Below, piece after piece: positions 1-7,810 of a DNA stretch of 56,403 bases. Every line of letters begins with the position of its first letter. Positions within the stretch are counted from its first letter, which is position 1. The notes under the pieces are model-generated. The model was not told where the DNA came from. It made no database searches and worked only from the letters and a program-made list of their open reading frames with translations. Where the stretch lies: NCBI GenBank assembly GCA_900470445.1, contig UCAU01000044.1:1-56403 (forward strand), read 5' to 3'. A program made the position numbers and the translations under genes. Origin of the DNA: Hyphomicrobiales bacterium. GTDB taxonomy: Bacteria; Pseudomonadota; Alphaproteobacteria; Rhizobiales; Devosiaceae.

Positions 1-37
1 GCGGGAACCCCTGTTTGCCGTACCAAGGAAGAAAACG

Positions 38-69
38 GAGGTTCCCGCTTTCGCGGGAATGACACCGTG
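38..69. repeat. Short palindromic dispersed repeat, copy 1
   Basis: A stem of TTCCCGC and GCGGGAA around a TTTC loop, followed by ATGACACCGTG. A second copy with a slightly altered stem lies at 22828-22859. Such short intergenic palindromes are common in Hyphomicrobiales genomes. The function is unknown. The rest of positions 1-218 shows no convincing gene. Confidence 0.6.
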
Positions 70-218
70 GTTGGGGACTGGGCAGGAGGCCCAGCGTGAG
101 GTCTCCGTGGCCCCCCACTTATCCAACTTATCCCCGCGTCACGCTGGTCAGCTATAGTTCAGGCATGGTCGGAAAAGTGGGTCAGGCGGAGAGGCCGGCC
201 CGGCAGCGGGGCAGCGAG

Positions 219-638
219 ATGAATGAGGCGGGCTCGGTGAATGGCGTGGCGCCGAACTGGGCGGCCATTCGTGAAGAATATGAAGGGCGCAAGTTTGTGC
301 CGGCGACGATCTGCAAACGCTACGGCATTACGCCGGCACAGTTGCGGCATCGGCGGGAGGCGGAGGGCTGGATCAGTGCCCGGGCGCGCATGGTGCGCCG
401 GGAAGGGCTGATCGCCTTGATGATGAAGGTTTTGGACAAGCAGGTAAGGCGACTGGAGATGGCGGTGAATGAACCGATCGAAAAACAGGCCAATGTGCTC
501 GGCATGTCGGTCAAGACGCTGGACAAGCTGATCGAGCTTGGCGCAGCGCAGCCCAATGTGGAGCCGGCCACCAAGAAGGATATGACCGACCTGCGCGACA
601 AATTGGCCAAGCGCATTGACCAGTTCAAGAACCGCTGA
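219..638 (+). CDS. GTA or phage small terminase-like DNA-binding protein
   Basis: A 139-residue basic protein. A predicted helix-turn-helix lies near residues 15-45 (around CKRYGITPAQLRHR), followed by a helical region and a lysine-rich C terminus (KLAKRIDQFKNR). It sits directly upstream of the large terminase and overlaps it by 23 bases, the place of ORFg1 (small terminase, DNA recognition) in gene transfer agent clusters. I chose the ATG of MNEAG because the upstream in-frame sequence is proline-rich, low-complexity and lies in the flanking repeat-rich stretch. In-frame ATGs at 96 and 165 are possible. The role is inferred from position and the HTH, not from a strong sequence signature. 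Confidence 0.6.
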   Translation: MNEAGSVNGVAPNWAAIREEYEGRKFVPATICKRYGITPAQLRHRREAEGWISARARMVRREGLIALMMKVLDKQVRRLEMAVNEPIEKQANVLGMSVKTLDKLIELGAAQPNVEPATKKDMTDLRDKLAKRIDQFKNR

Positions 639-1872
639 GACGCTGGCCGAAGTTGCCGCCAAATCCGACGATGAGGTGGAGCAACACTATTACGAGTGGG
701 ACTATTGGGCGCTGGACAAGCAGCGCCCGCCGGACGGGGACTGGAGCACCTGGCTGCTGCTCGGCGGGCGCGGCTCGGGCAAGACAAGGGCCGGGGCCGA
801 ATGGGTGCGGAGCCTGGCGGCCCGTAAGATCGGGCCGATTGCCCTGGTCGCGGAAACCATGACCGAGGCCATTTCCATCATGGTGCGGGGCGAGAGCGGC
901 ATTCTCAATGTGCACTCGGACAAGGAGCGCCCGGTGCTCAAGGGGCAGCGGCTGATCTGGCCCAATGGGGTGGAGGCGAGCATTCTTTCGGCGTCCGATC
1001 CCGACCGGTTTCGCGGGCCGCAATTCGCCGCGGCCTGGTGTGATGAAATTGCCAAATGGCCACGGGCGGAAGAGGCTTGGGACATGCTGCAATTCGGCCT
1101 GCGGCTGGGTGATCGGCCGCAGCAATTGGCTACGACGACGCCCAAGCCGACGCGGCTGCTCAAGCGGCTGCTGGGCGACCCGGAAACAATGGTGACCCGC
1201 ATGGCGACGGCGGAGAATAGGGCGCAATTGGCGCCGCAATTTCTCGACGCCATCGTTGGGCGGTATCGCGGCTCGGTGCTGGGGCGGCATGAACTCGATG
1301 GCGAATTGATCGAGGACCTGCCCGATGCGCTGTGGCAGCGACACATGTTTGCGCCGGTAACAGGCGTGGTGCCTGAACGCATTGTGGTGGCGGTCGATCC
1401 GCCGGTGACGGGGACGGCCAAGTCCGATGCTTGCGGGATTATCGTCGCCGGACGGGTGGGCGACGGCGCGGTGATATTGGAGGATCGTACGCTCAAGCCG
1501 GCGGCCCCCTTGGCCTGGGCGCGGCGGGCGGTGGAGGCGTTTCATGCCCACAAGGCCGATGCCATCGTGGTCGAGGTCAATCAGGGCGGGGACCTGGTCC
1601 AATCGGTAATCGAGCAGATTGACGTCAATGTGCCGGTGCGTGCGGTGCGGGCCACGCGGAGCAAATGGCTGCGGGCGGAGCCGGTGGCCGCGCTTTATGG
1701 GCGTGGGCTGGTGCGGCATGTGGCGGGGCTGACAGCGCTGGAAGACGAAATGTGCGGCTTCGGCGCGGACGGCAAAAGCGGCGGGCATTCCCCGGACCGG
1801 GTGGATGCGCTGGTGTGGGCGGTGACGGAATTGCTGCTGGAGGATGCAAGGCCGCGGGTGCGGGGGACGTAG
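616..1872 (+). CDS. GTA large terminase (ORFg2-like DNA packaging ATPase/nuclease)
   Basis: A 418-residue motor protein that would cut and pump DNA into capsids. Walker A is GGRGSGKT (residues 50-57) and the Walker B-like acidic pair is in AAWCDEIAKW (D143, E144). The coupling motif TTTPKP is at 173-178. The RNase H-like nuclease carries acidic residues at D261 and D271 (AVDPPVTGTAKSD), E320 (VVEVNQGGD) and D397 (SPDRVDALVWA). Length and motifs fit an intact ORFg2 of alphaproteobacterial GTAs. The start is a TTG overlapping the upstream gene. GTG at 676 is the next in-frame option. The gene looks intact although the head genes it would serve are absent from this locus. Confidence 0.88.
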   Translation: MTSSRTAETLAEVAAKSDDEVEQHYYEWDYWALDKQRPPDGDWSTWLLLGGRGSGKTRAGAEWVRSLAARKIGPIALVAETMTEAISIMVRGESGILNVHSDKERPVLKGQRLIWPNGVEASILSASDPDRFRGPQFAAAWCDEIAKWPRAEEAWDMLQFGLRLGDRPQQLATTTPKPTRLLKRLLGDPETMVTRMATAENRAQLAPQFLDAIVGRYRGSVLGRHELDGELIEDLPDALWQRHMFAPVTGVVPERIVVAVDPPVTGTAKSDACGIIVAGRVGDGAVILEDRTLKPAAPLAWARRAVEAFHAHKADAIVVEVNQGGDLVQSVIEQIDVNVPVRAVRATRSKWLRAEPVAALYGRGLVRHVAGLTALEDEMCGFGADGKSGGHSPDRVDALVWAVTELLLEDARPRVRGT

Positions 1873-1892
1873 CCTTCCACCATCACCGCCTT

Positions 1893-2066
1893 CCTTCTCC
1901 CCTTGAGGGAGAAGGTGCCCGAAGGGGCACCGAATTCGCGAAGGCGAATTTCGGTTGGGATGAGGGGTCTCTTTCTGCATTTCTGGCATGGGATGGCGCA
2001 GCACCCCTCACCCTGGCATTTCTGCTGAACGCAGAAATGCCGTCCCTCTCCCTCAAGGGGCGAGGG
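1893..2066. repeat. 174-bp composite palindromic repeat, copy A
   Basis: A mosaic of hairpins: CTTCTCCC/GGGAGAAG, GTGCCC/GGGCAC, GAATTCGC/GCGAATTTC, CATTTCTGC/GCAGAAATG, and a terminal CCCTCTCCCTC stretch ending in GGGGCGAGGG. It fills the gap between the terminase and portal genes. Copy B, also exactly 174 bp and in the same orientation, is at 3277-3450. A reversed half copy is at 22697-22786. It has no coding capacity. It resembles the intergenic mosaic elements known in rhizobia, but I cannot assign a named family. Confidence 0.85.
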
Positions 2067-2114
2067 TTGACGACTGATGGGCCGGATCAGTCCGGATAGA
2101 TAAGGATCAAAAAC

Positions 2115-3269
2115 ATGCCGAACTGGATCAGCCGCCTGTTGGGCGGTGGCGCAAACGCGCCTGTCGAAACCAAGAATTTTGCCGGGCATACGCTGATGAG
2201 CCTGAGCGCGCTGGGGCCGGCCAATTGGAGCCAGCGGGGATTTGCAAGCCTGGTCAACCAGGGCTTTGCGCGCAATCCGGTGGTCTATCGCTGTGTGCGC
2301 TTGATTGCTGAGGCGGCTAATCGGGTGCCCCTGGCGGTCAGCGAGGATGGCAAGAAACTCGATGAGCATCCGCTGGCCGAGCTGCTGAAGCGCCCCAATG
2401 GGCGGCAATCGGGCGGGGAAATGCTGGAGGCGGTCTATGCCTATCTGCAGACGGCGGGGAATGCCTATCTACAGGCGGGGATTGTCGAGGGGCAGGTGCG
2501 CGGGCTGTTCTGCCTGCGGCCGGATCGGATGAAGGTGGTGGCCGGCGCCGACGGCTGGCCGGTGGCTTATGATTATACGGCCGGCGGACGGACCATGCGG
2601 CTGCGGCAGGACAGCGAGCCGCTGCCCAATGTGCTGCATATGGCGCTGTTTCACCCGATGGACGACCATTACGGCATGGCGCCGCTCGAGGCGGCGCAGA
2701 CCAGCCTCGATATCCACAATGCGGCCGGGCAGTGGAACAAGGCGCTGCTCGACAATGCGGCGCGGCCATCTGGCGCGCTGGTCTATTCGGCGGGCGGCGG
2801 CAATTTGACGGAAGAGCAGTTCGAGCGGCTCAAGAGCGAGCTGGAACAGGGCTTTGCCGGAGCGGCCAATGCCGGGCGGCCCATGGTGCTGGAAGGCGGG
2901 CTCGACTGGAAAACCATCGCGCTGACGCCGCGCGACATGGATTTCATCGAGGCTAAGCACGCTGCGGCGCGCGACATCGCGCTGGCCTTCGGCGTGCCGC
3001 CCATGCTGCTCGGCATTCCGGGGGATAATACTTACGCGAACCTGGCCGAAGCCAACCGCGCGCTGTGGCGACAAACCCTGGTACCGCTGGTGGTGCGGGT
3101 GGCTGAGGAATTGAGCAATTGGCTCTCGCCGGCGTTCGGTGGGGCGGTGGTGCTGCCCGACTTCGATGGCGTGGAGGCACTGGCCGAAGACCGCGCGGCG
3201 CTGTGGGAACGCGTGGGGGGTGCACCGTTTCTCAGCGATGCGGAGAAGCGGGCGATGGTGGGGCTTTAG
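2115..3269 (+). CDS. GTA/phage portal protein (HK97 family, ORFg3-like)
   Basis: A 384-residue portal subunit, the dodecameric ring through which DNA enters the head. Family hallmarks seen: the N-terminal NPVVYRCVRLIAEAANRVPL segment, HPLAELLKRPN, the mid-region HMALFHPMDDHYGMAPLEAA, and the C-terminal DIALAFGVPPMLLGIPGDNTYANLAEANRA. The length is normal for GTA portals and no frame break is seen. It is preceded by AAGGA about 10 bases before the ATG. In working GTA clusters the terminase and portal genes are close-packed. Here a repeat element separates them. Confidence 0.9.
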   Translation: MPNWISRLLGGGANAPVETKNFAGHTLMSLSALGPANWSQRGFASLVNQGFARNPVVYRCVRLIAEAANRVPLAVSEDGKKLDEHPLAELLKRPNGRQSGGEMLEAVYAYLQTAGNAYLQAGIVEGQVRGLFCLRPDRMKVVAGADGWPVAYDYTAGGRTMRLRQDSEPLPNVLHMALFHPMDDHYGMAPLEAAQTSLDIHNAAGQWNKALLDNAARPSGALVYSAGGGNLTEEQFERLKSELEQGFAGAANAGRPMVLEGGLDWKTIALTPRDMDFIEAKHAAARDIALAFGVPPMLLGIPGDNTYANLAEANRALWRQTLVPLVVRVAEELSNWLSPAFGGAVVLPDFDGVEALAEDRAALWERVGGAPFLSDAEKRAMVGL

Positions 3270-3276
3270 GCCTCTT

Positions 3277-3450
3277 CCTTCTCCCCTTGAGGGAGAAGGT
3301 GCCCGAAGGGACACCGAATTCGCGAAGGCGAATTTCGGTTGGGATGAGGGGTTGCTTCCATAGGCATTCAAGCATGGGCGGACGCAGAACCCCTCACCCT
3401 GCTTTCCGCTGAACGCGGAAAAGCTGTCCCTCTCCCTCAAGGGGCGAGGG
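3277..3450. repeat. 174-bp composite palindromic repeat, copy B
   Basis: The same element as copy A (1893-2066), with the same orientation and length, inserted immediately after the portal stop codon. Its outer arms are nearly identical to copy A, while the central 30-40 bases differ. Its right half matches the reversed half copy at 22697-22786. Confidence 0.85.
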
Positions 3451-3467
3451 GAAGAAAGGATCAGAAA

Positions 3468-3656
3468 ATGGACGAGCTTACGCGCACCGTCATTGAGCGG
3501 GGGGATCTGGCGCATTTGGCGCTGTTTTTGTGGGCGAGCAGTTCGACGGCATTGCTGGTGTGGAGCCTGCGGGAAATGGCCAAGGTGAATCAACACTTCA
3601 ACGACTTCGTGCAGGAGATCGCGAGCTTGAATCGACTGTTCAGGAAGGATGACTAA
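3468..3656 (+). CDS. Small membrane protein of the GTA cluster (ORFg3.5-like)
   Basis: A 62-residue protein with one hydrophobic segment near residues 14-30 (LALFLWASSSTALLVWSL) and an amphipathic C-terminal half (VNQHFNDFVQEIASLNRLF). A small gene of this kind follows the portal gene in many alphaproteobacterial GTA clusters (g3.5). Its role in the particle is not known. It begins 17 bases after repeat copy B and has GGATCAGAAA just upstream of the ATG. The call rests on position and general character. Confidence 0.6.
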   Translation: MDELTRTVIERGDLAHLALFLWASSSTALLVWSLREMAKVNQHFNDFVQEIASLNRLFRKDD

Positions 3657-3660
3657 GCCC

Positions 3661-3790
3661 ATGGCCGACAAAACCAAATCGGGAAAATGCCCAGCAGACA
3701 TTCCGGCAATTTGCGTGGAATCTGGCGGGCACGCTAGCCGGGCCAAAGGCGGGCGGCAAGGCGGCGGGTAAACCGGCGGGCAAGCGCTGA
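3661..3790 (+). pseudogene. Frameshifted small GTA-cluster gene
   Basis: A reading frame opens with ATG four bases after the preceding stop (MADKTKSG) but soon loses coding character. A frame one base over (from 3695) reads QTFRQFAWNLAG followed by a Lys/Gly/Ala-rich tail and ends with TGA at 3788-3790. That TGA overlaps the next ATG in a TGATG arrangement, as expected for a real operon gene. Removing one A from the AAAA run at 3684-3687 joins the two frames into one 42-codon protein. A single-base insertion in a homopolymer is therefore the simplest explanation. A sequencing error cannot be excluded. Confidence 0.6.
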
Positions 3791-6678
3791 TGGGGTCCAT
3801 TCGCATCGATGGCGAGGGGCGATTTTCCGGCTATGCGAGTGTATTTGGCCGGGTGGAGAGCCAGGTGCCTCTGGTGTCGCGGCATGGCGCGGGGCCGGCT
3901 TATGGCGGCACGCCGTCGGATAGCTCGGTGCTGGCGGCGATTGCCGACCTGCGGACGCGCGGGAAGGTGACGCTTTATCCGATCATCATGATGGATGTGC
4001 CGGCGGGCAATAGCCTGCCGGACCCCTATTCGGGGGCGGCTGGGCAGGGGGCTTATCCATGGCGGGGGCGGATTACCTGTCATCCGGCGCCGGGACGGGC
4101 GGGGTCGCCCGACCAGACAGGCGTGGCGGCGGCGCAGGTGTCGGCATTTGTGGCCAATGGGTATCGGCAGATGGTGCTGCACTATGCCGGGATTGCCAAA
4201 GCGAGCGGGGCCGATGCGCTATTGATCGGCTCGGAAATGCGTGGACTGACGAGCGTGCGGGGGGCCGGCAACAGCTTTCCGTTTGTTGAGGCGCTGGTGG
4301 GGTTGGCGGCGGAGGCGCGGGCCATTGTGGGGTCTGCGACCAAGCTCAGCTATGCGGCCGATTGGAGCGAATATTCGGGCTATCAGCCGGATGGCGAGAA
4401 GTATTTTCACCTCGATCCGCTGTGGGCGAGCCCGCATATCGATGCGGTTGGCATCGACAATTATATGCCGCTGGCCGATTGGCGCGATGGGGCCGGGCAT
4501 GCCGATGCCGCGCTCTCGGCCAATGGCTATGACCTCGATTATCTGAAGGGCAATATTGCCGGCGGGGAGGGGTTCGACTGGTATTATGCCAGTGACGCCG
4601 ACCGGGCGGCGGGCCGGCGGTCGCCTATCAGCGACGGGACGTACGGCGAGCCGTGGGTGTGGCGCTTCAAGGATATCCGCAGCTGGTGGAGCCAGTGGCA
4701 CCATGATCGGCCGGGTGGCGTGCGCAAGTCGACGCCGACGGGTTGGGTGCCGGGTAGCAAGCCAATCTGGCTGACCGAACTCGGGTGTGGCGCGGTCGAT
4801 AAGGGGGCCAACCAGCCCAATATTTTCGGCGACGACAAGAGCGCCGAAAGTGGGCGGCCGTATTTTTCGAGCGGCTTGCCGGACCCGCTGATGCAGCGGC
4901 AGTTCTTGCGGGCGCATCAAAACTATTGGTGCAATCCGGCCAACAATCCGGCCGGCATGATTGACGTGTCGCGGGTGTATCTCTGGACCTGGGATGCGCG
5001 GCCCTATCCGGCGTTTCCGGCACAGGTGGACGTGTGGGCCGATGGCCCCAACCATCGCACGGGTCATTGGCTGACCGGGCGCCTGGGCGGGCTGGCGGGT
5101 GATGAACTCGCGCAGGCGATTGCGGGCGAGCATGGCGTCGCGCTGTCGGCGGAACCGGCGGCGCCGTTTGTGTCGGGCTATGTGCTGGGCACGGCCACGA
5201 CCGGGCGGGAGGCGCTGGAACCGCTGCTCGAAGTGACGGGGCTGAGCCTGCGCGGCACGGCAGATGGCCTGCATGCCGGGGTGGCGCGACGGGTGCATAC
5301 ATTAACGCTTGATCCATTGCAGCTGGCGGCCGGGGAAGGGCCGACACTGTCGCGGCGGCGTGGTGATGCCAGGGAGGCGCCGGGGCGGCTGGCACTGAGC
5401 TATGTCGACCGGGAGCGCGATTATCTGACGGGCACGGTGACGGCTTTGGCCAAGGCGGATGGTCCGCTGGTGGGCGAGGCGGTGGCGCTGGTGCTGGATG
5501 GTGCGGCGGCGCGGCTGGCGGCCGAGCGCGTGCTCGATAGCCGGGCAGCGGCGCGGGAGACACTGGATTTTGCCCTGCCGCCGTCTTTGCTGGCGCTGGA
5601 GCCGGGCGATCTGGTTGCCATTGCCGGGCTGGCCGAGGGGCCGTTCGAGATCGCCGAAATTCGCGATGGGCTGAGCCGGCAGATCAAGGCGCGGACCCTG
5701 CCGAGCAATACTTCCGTGGCAACGGCGATTGACCGGCCGCTGGCGCCGGGCGGCGGTGAATTTGTCGAGGTGCTGCCGCTGGTGGCCCTGGCGCATCTGC
5801 CGCCAGTGCCGGACGATCCGGGACGGTCGCGGCTGGTGGTTGCGGGCTATGCGCAGCCATGGCCTGGGCATTTGCTGGTGACTGACGAGACCACTGGGGC
5901 CGCAGTGGCGGACCTGAGCCGGCGGGCGGCAATCGGGGAGACGGTCGCGGAGTTTGAGATCGGGCCGCTGGGTATCTGGGACCTGGGCAATGCGATCGAG
6001 GTGAACCTGCTGAGCGGGCACCTGGCCGCGGTGGATGAACTGGCCGTGCTGGCGGGCAGCAACCGGATTGCGGTCGAGAGCGGGGGCAATTGGGAGGTCA
6101 TCGGCTTTGAAGTGGCTGATCTGGTGGCGCCGGGGCATTTCCGGCTGAGCCGGTTGTTGCGGGGACTGGAGGGAACGCAGCCAGTAGCGGCGGCGGCCGG
6201 ATGCCGGGTAATCGTGCTGGACGACCGGGTGGTGAGCCTGCCGGTCGAGCCGCAATTGTTGGGCGAGGAACGGACGTTCAGCATTTATGCGGGCAGTAGC
6301 GATGTGACCGGCACGGTGTGGCCGGTCACCACCGGGATGACTCCAGCCTTGCCGCTTCCTCCGGCGCAATTGCGGGCGCGGCGGACGCCGGACGGCAGCG
6401 TGGCCCTGTCATGGGTGCGGCGCAGCCGGGCGGATGGGGATGGCTGGGGAGTGGTGGAATCCCCGCTTGAGCATCAGCCGGAGGCGTACCGGGTGACCAT
6501 TCTGAATGGGTCGATGCTGGTGCGCACGCTGACCAGCGCCACGCCATCGGTGAGCTATGGGGCGGCCGAGCAGATGGCCGATTTTGGCGCTCTGCCGGCC
6601 GGTTTTGGCTTCAGCGTGGCGCAGATCAGCCCGGTGCTGGGCGTGGGGCATGTCGCGACAGGAGAATTTCATGGCTAG
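3790..6678 (+). CDS. Chimeric GTA gene: prohead protease start fused to truncated ORFg15 baseplate protein
   Basis: A 962-residue product. Residues 1 to about 22 (IDGEGRFSGYASVFGRV) match the start of an HK97-type prohead protease (ORFg4: a GYASVFG segment normally followed by the protease body). From about residue 28 on (VSRHGAGPAYGGTPSD) it is the GTA glycosidase-like TIM-barrel protein ORFg15. Its conserved blocks include PWRGRITC, YAADWSEYSGY, FHLDPLWASP, AGGEGFDWYYASD, KDIRSWW and AVDKGANQPN. A tail-protein domain and a C-terminal beta-rich region follow. The family is usually about 1300 residues, so the N-terminal third is gone. A deletion removing the rest of g4, g5-g14 and the front of g15 fits. 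Whether the chimera is expressed is unknown. Confidence 0.85.
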   Translation: MGSIRIDGEGRFSGYASVFGRVESQVPLVSRHGAGPAYGGTPSDSSVLAAIADLRTRGKVTLYPIIMMDVPAGNSLPDPYSGAAGQGAYPWRGRITCHPAPGRAGSPDQTGVAAAQVSAFVANGYRQMVLHYAGIAKASGADALLIGSEMRGLTSVRGAGNSFPFVEALVGLAAEARAIVGSATKLSYAADWSEYSGYQPDGEKYFHLDPLWASPHIDAVGIDNYMPLADWRDGAGHADAALSANGYDLDYLKGNIAGGEGFDWYYASDADRAAGRRSPISDGTYGEPWVWRFKDIRSWWSQWHHDRPGGVRKSTPTGWVPGSKPIWLTELGCGAVDKGANQPNIFGDDKSAESGRPYFSSGLPDPLMQRQFLRAHQNYWCNPANNPAGMIDVSRVYLWTWDARPYPAFPAQVDVWADGPNHRTGHWLTGRLGGLAGDELAQAIAGEHGVALSAEPAAPFVSGYVLGTATTGREALEPLLEVTGLSLRGTADGLHAGVARRVHTLTLDPLQLAAGEGPTLSRRRGDAREAPGRLALSYVDRERDYLTGTVTALAKADGPLVGEAVALVLDGAAARLAAERVLDSRAAARETLDFALPPSLLALEPGDLVAIAGLAEGPFEIAEIRDGLSRQIKARTLPSNTSVATAIDRPLAPGGGEFVEVLPLVALAHLPPVPDDPGRSRLVVAGYAQPWPGHLLVTDETTGAAVADLSRRAAIGETVAEFEIGPLGIWDLGNAIEVNLLSGHLAAVDELAVLAGSNRIAVESGGNWEVIGFEVADLVAPGHFRLSRLLRGLEGTQPVAAAAGCRVIVLDDRVVSLPVEPQLLGEERTFSIYAGSSDVTGTVWPVTTGMTPALPLPPAQLRARRTPDGSVALSWVRRSRADGDGWGVVESPLEHQPEAYRVTILNGSMLVRTLTSATPSVSYGAAEQMADFGALPAGFGFSVAQISPVLGVGHVATGEFHG

Positions 6679-7426
6679 AACGCGCTTTGACATCTGCCTC
6701 GACGAGGTGCTGCGGCATGAGGGCGGCTATGTGGACCATCCCAGTGATCCCGGCGGGGCGACCAATCTGGGGATCACGCACAAGACGCTGGCGCGCTGGC
6801 GCAATATCTCGCCGTGGTGGAAATTGCCCAAGTCAGAGGTGAAGGACCTGGGGCGGGCTGAAGCGGCGCGCATCTATCGGGCGAGCTATTGGAACCGCAG
6901 CAAAGCGGGCAATCTGCCCGCCGGCCTCGATCTGGCGCTGTTCGATTTTGCCGTCAATTCCGGGCCGGACCGGGCTATCCGCACGCTGCAGGCCGAATTG
7001 GGCGTGCTGGCCGATGGTCAGGTCGGGCCGCTGACGCTGGCGGCGGTGCGGTCGCGGGATGTTGCCGGGCTGATCGCTGCACTCTGTGATCGGCGGCTGG
7101 TTTTTCTCAATCGGCTCTCGACTTTCCCCACTTTCGGCAAGGGCTGGACCAATCGCGTTGCGGCGATCCGCAAGGCGGCGCTGGCGGCTGCGGGCACGCC
7201 TCTTGCCCCGACTTCACCTTCTTCAAACTGGAGCATCGCCGTGGATTTCCTCAACGGATACAAAACTTATGTCGTCGCCGTCATCATGCTGTTGGCTGCC
7301 GGTGCGCAATTGCTGGGGGTCGAGTTGCCGGCACTGGACGGGGCTTCGGCCGGGCATATGATCATGGAAGCGCTTGCCATAATTTTCCTGCGCAAAGGAC
7401 TTAAAGGGGATATCGGCAAGGCGTGA
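6671..7426 (+). CDS. GH108-type endolysin (zliS-like) with C-terminal holin-like membrane segment
   Basis: A 251-residue protein. Residues 1-170 form a glycoside hydrolase 108/N-acetylmuramidase domain: the RHEGGYVDHPSDPGGATNLG motif with catalytic Glu17, then FDFAVNSGP and a peptidoglycan-binding-like stretch (GVLADGQVGPLTLAAV). After a short linker, residues 190-251 carry two hydrophobic segments (about 199-215 and 228-241) ending in a basic tail. This resembles small holin-like proteins encoded beside phage endolysins. The gene starts inside the end of the chimeric g15 gene (8-base overlap) behind AGGAG. It probably served host lysis for particle release. The other ATG further upstream lies inside the g15 frame and is rejected. 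Confidence 0.8.
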   Translation: MARTRFDICLDEVLRHEGGYVDHPSDPGGATNLGITHKTLARWRNISPWWKLPKSEVKDLGRAEAARIYRASYWNRSKAGNLPAGLDLALFDFAVNSGPDRAIRTLQAELGVLADGQVGPLTLAAVRSRDVAGLIAALCDRRLVFLNRLSTFPTFGKGWTNRVAAIRKAALAAAGTPLAPTSPSSNWSIAVDFLNGYKTYVVAVIMLLAAGAQLLGVELPALDGASAGHMIMEALAIIFLRKGLKGDIGKA

Positions 7427-7452
7427 CCCACACCAACTGGACATGACCGCCA

Positions 7453-7470
7453 TATTCATGTCCCATTCAG
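7453..7470 (+). promoter_or_regulatory. Candidate OmpR-family direct-repeat site upstream of feuN-like gene
   Basis: Two ATTCA cores start at 7454 and 7465, exactly 11 bases apart, as half-sites TATTCAT and CATTCAG. Tandem hexamers with an 11-base period are the usual binding layout of PhoP-type regulators. The site also overlaps an inverted repeat, GGACATGA (7439-7446) with TCATGTCC (7456-7463). It lies about 25 bases before the ATG of the small secreted protein, which fits autoregulation by the response regulator encoded next. Confidence 0.4.
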
Positions 7471-7493
7471 CAACGCCGCCATAGATTGCCCTC

Positions 7494-7787
7494 ATGAAAA
7501 CCTTGATCATGAAATTGCTGTCCGCAACCGTCCTTGCCCTGGCCATCGGCTTTGCCGCTACCGGCACGGCGAGCGCCCAGGCATGCCTCGACAAGCGGCA
7601 GATCCAGGAAGCGGTATCGTCCGGGCAGATCGTTTCGCTCGATGCCGTGCTGGCATCGGCGGGCGTCGACAGCAGTGTCGAGGTGCTCAATGTGCAGGTA
7701 TGTGACCAGGGCGGCCGGTTGGTCTATATTATCGGCGTGCTGAGCCGCGACGGTCAGGCCCAGAATCTGGTTCTGAACGCGCAATAA
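7494..7787 (+). CDS. feuN: Small secreted protein, FeuN/PepSY-like partner of the two-component system
   Basis: A 97-residue preprotein with a clear signal peptide (hydrophobic core SATVLALAIGFAA, cleavage expected after TASA near residue 28). The mature part has about 69 residues and two cysteines (C31, C70) that could form a disulfide. The fold pattern (KRQIQEAVSSGQIVSLD, then strands VEVLNVQVC and RLVYIIGVLS) is PepSY-like. In Sinorhizobium, FeuN is a small periplasmic inhibitor encoded before feuPQ. The same order here makes this its likely counterpart. The gene symbol rests on synteny and size rather than on clear sequence identity. Confidence 0.55.
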   Translation: MKTLIMKLLSATVLALAIGFAATGTASAQACLDKRQIQEAVSSGQIVSLDAVLASAGVDSSVEVLNVQVCDQGGRLVYIIGVLSRDGQAQNLVLNAQ

Positions 7788-7810
7788 CACGGCATCCGGG
7801 GGGGCCATCG

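Noticed and set aside
625..2004. Long open frame on the minus strand opposite the large terminase
   Set aside because: Composition is His/Arg/Pro-rich, as expected from the antisense of a GC-rich gene. The plus strand has clear terminase motifs.
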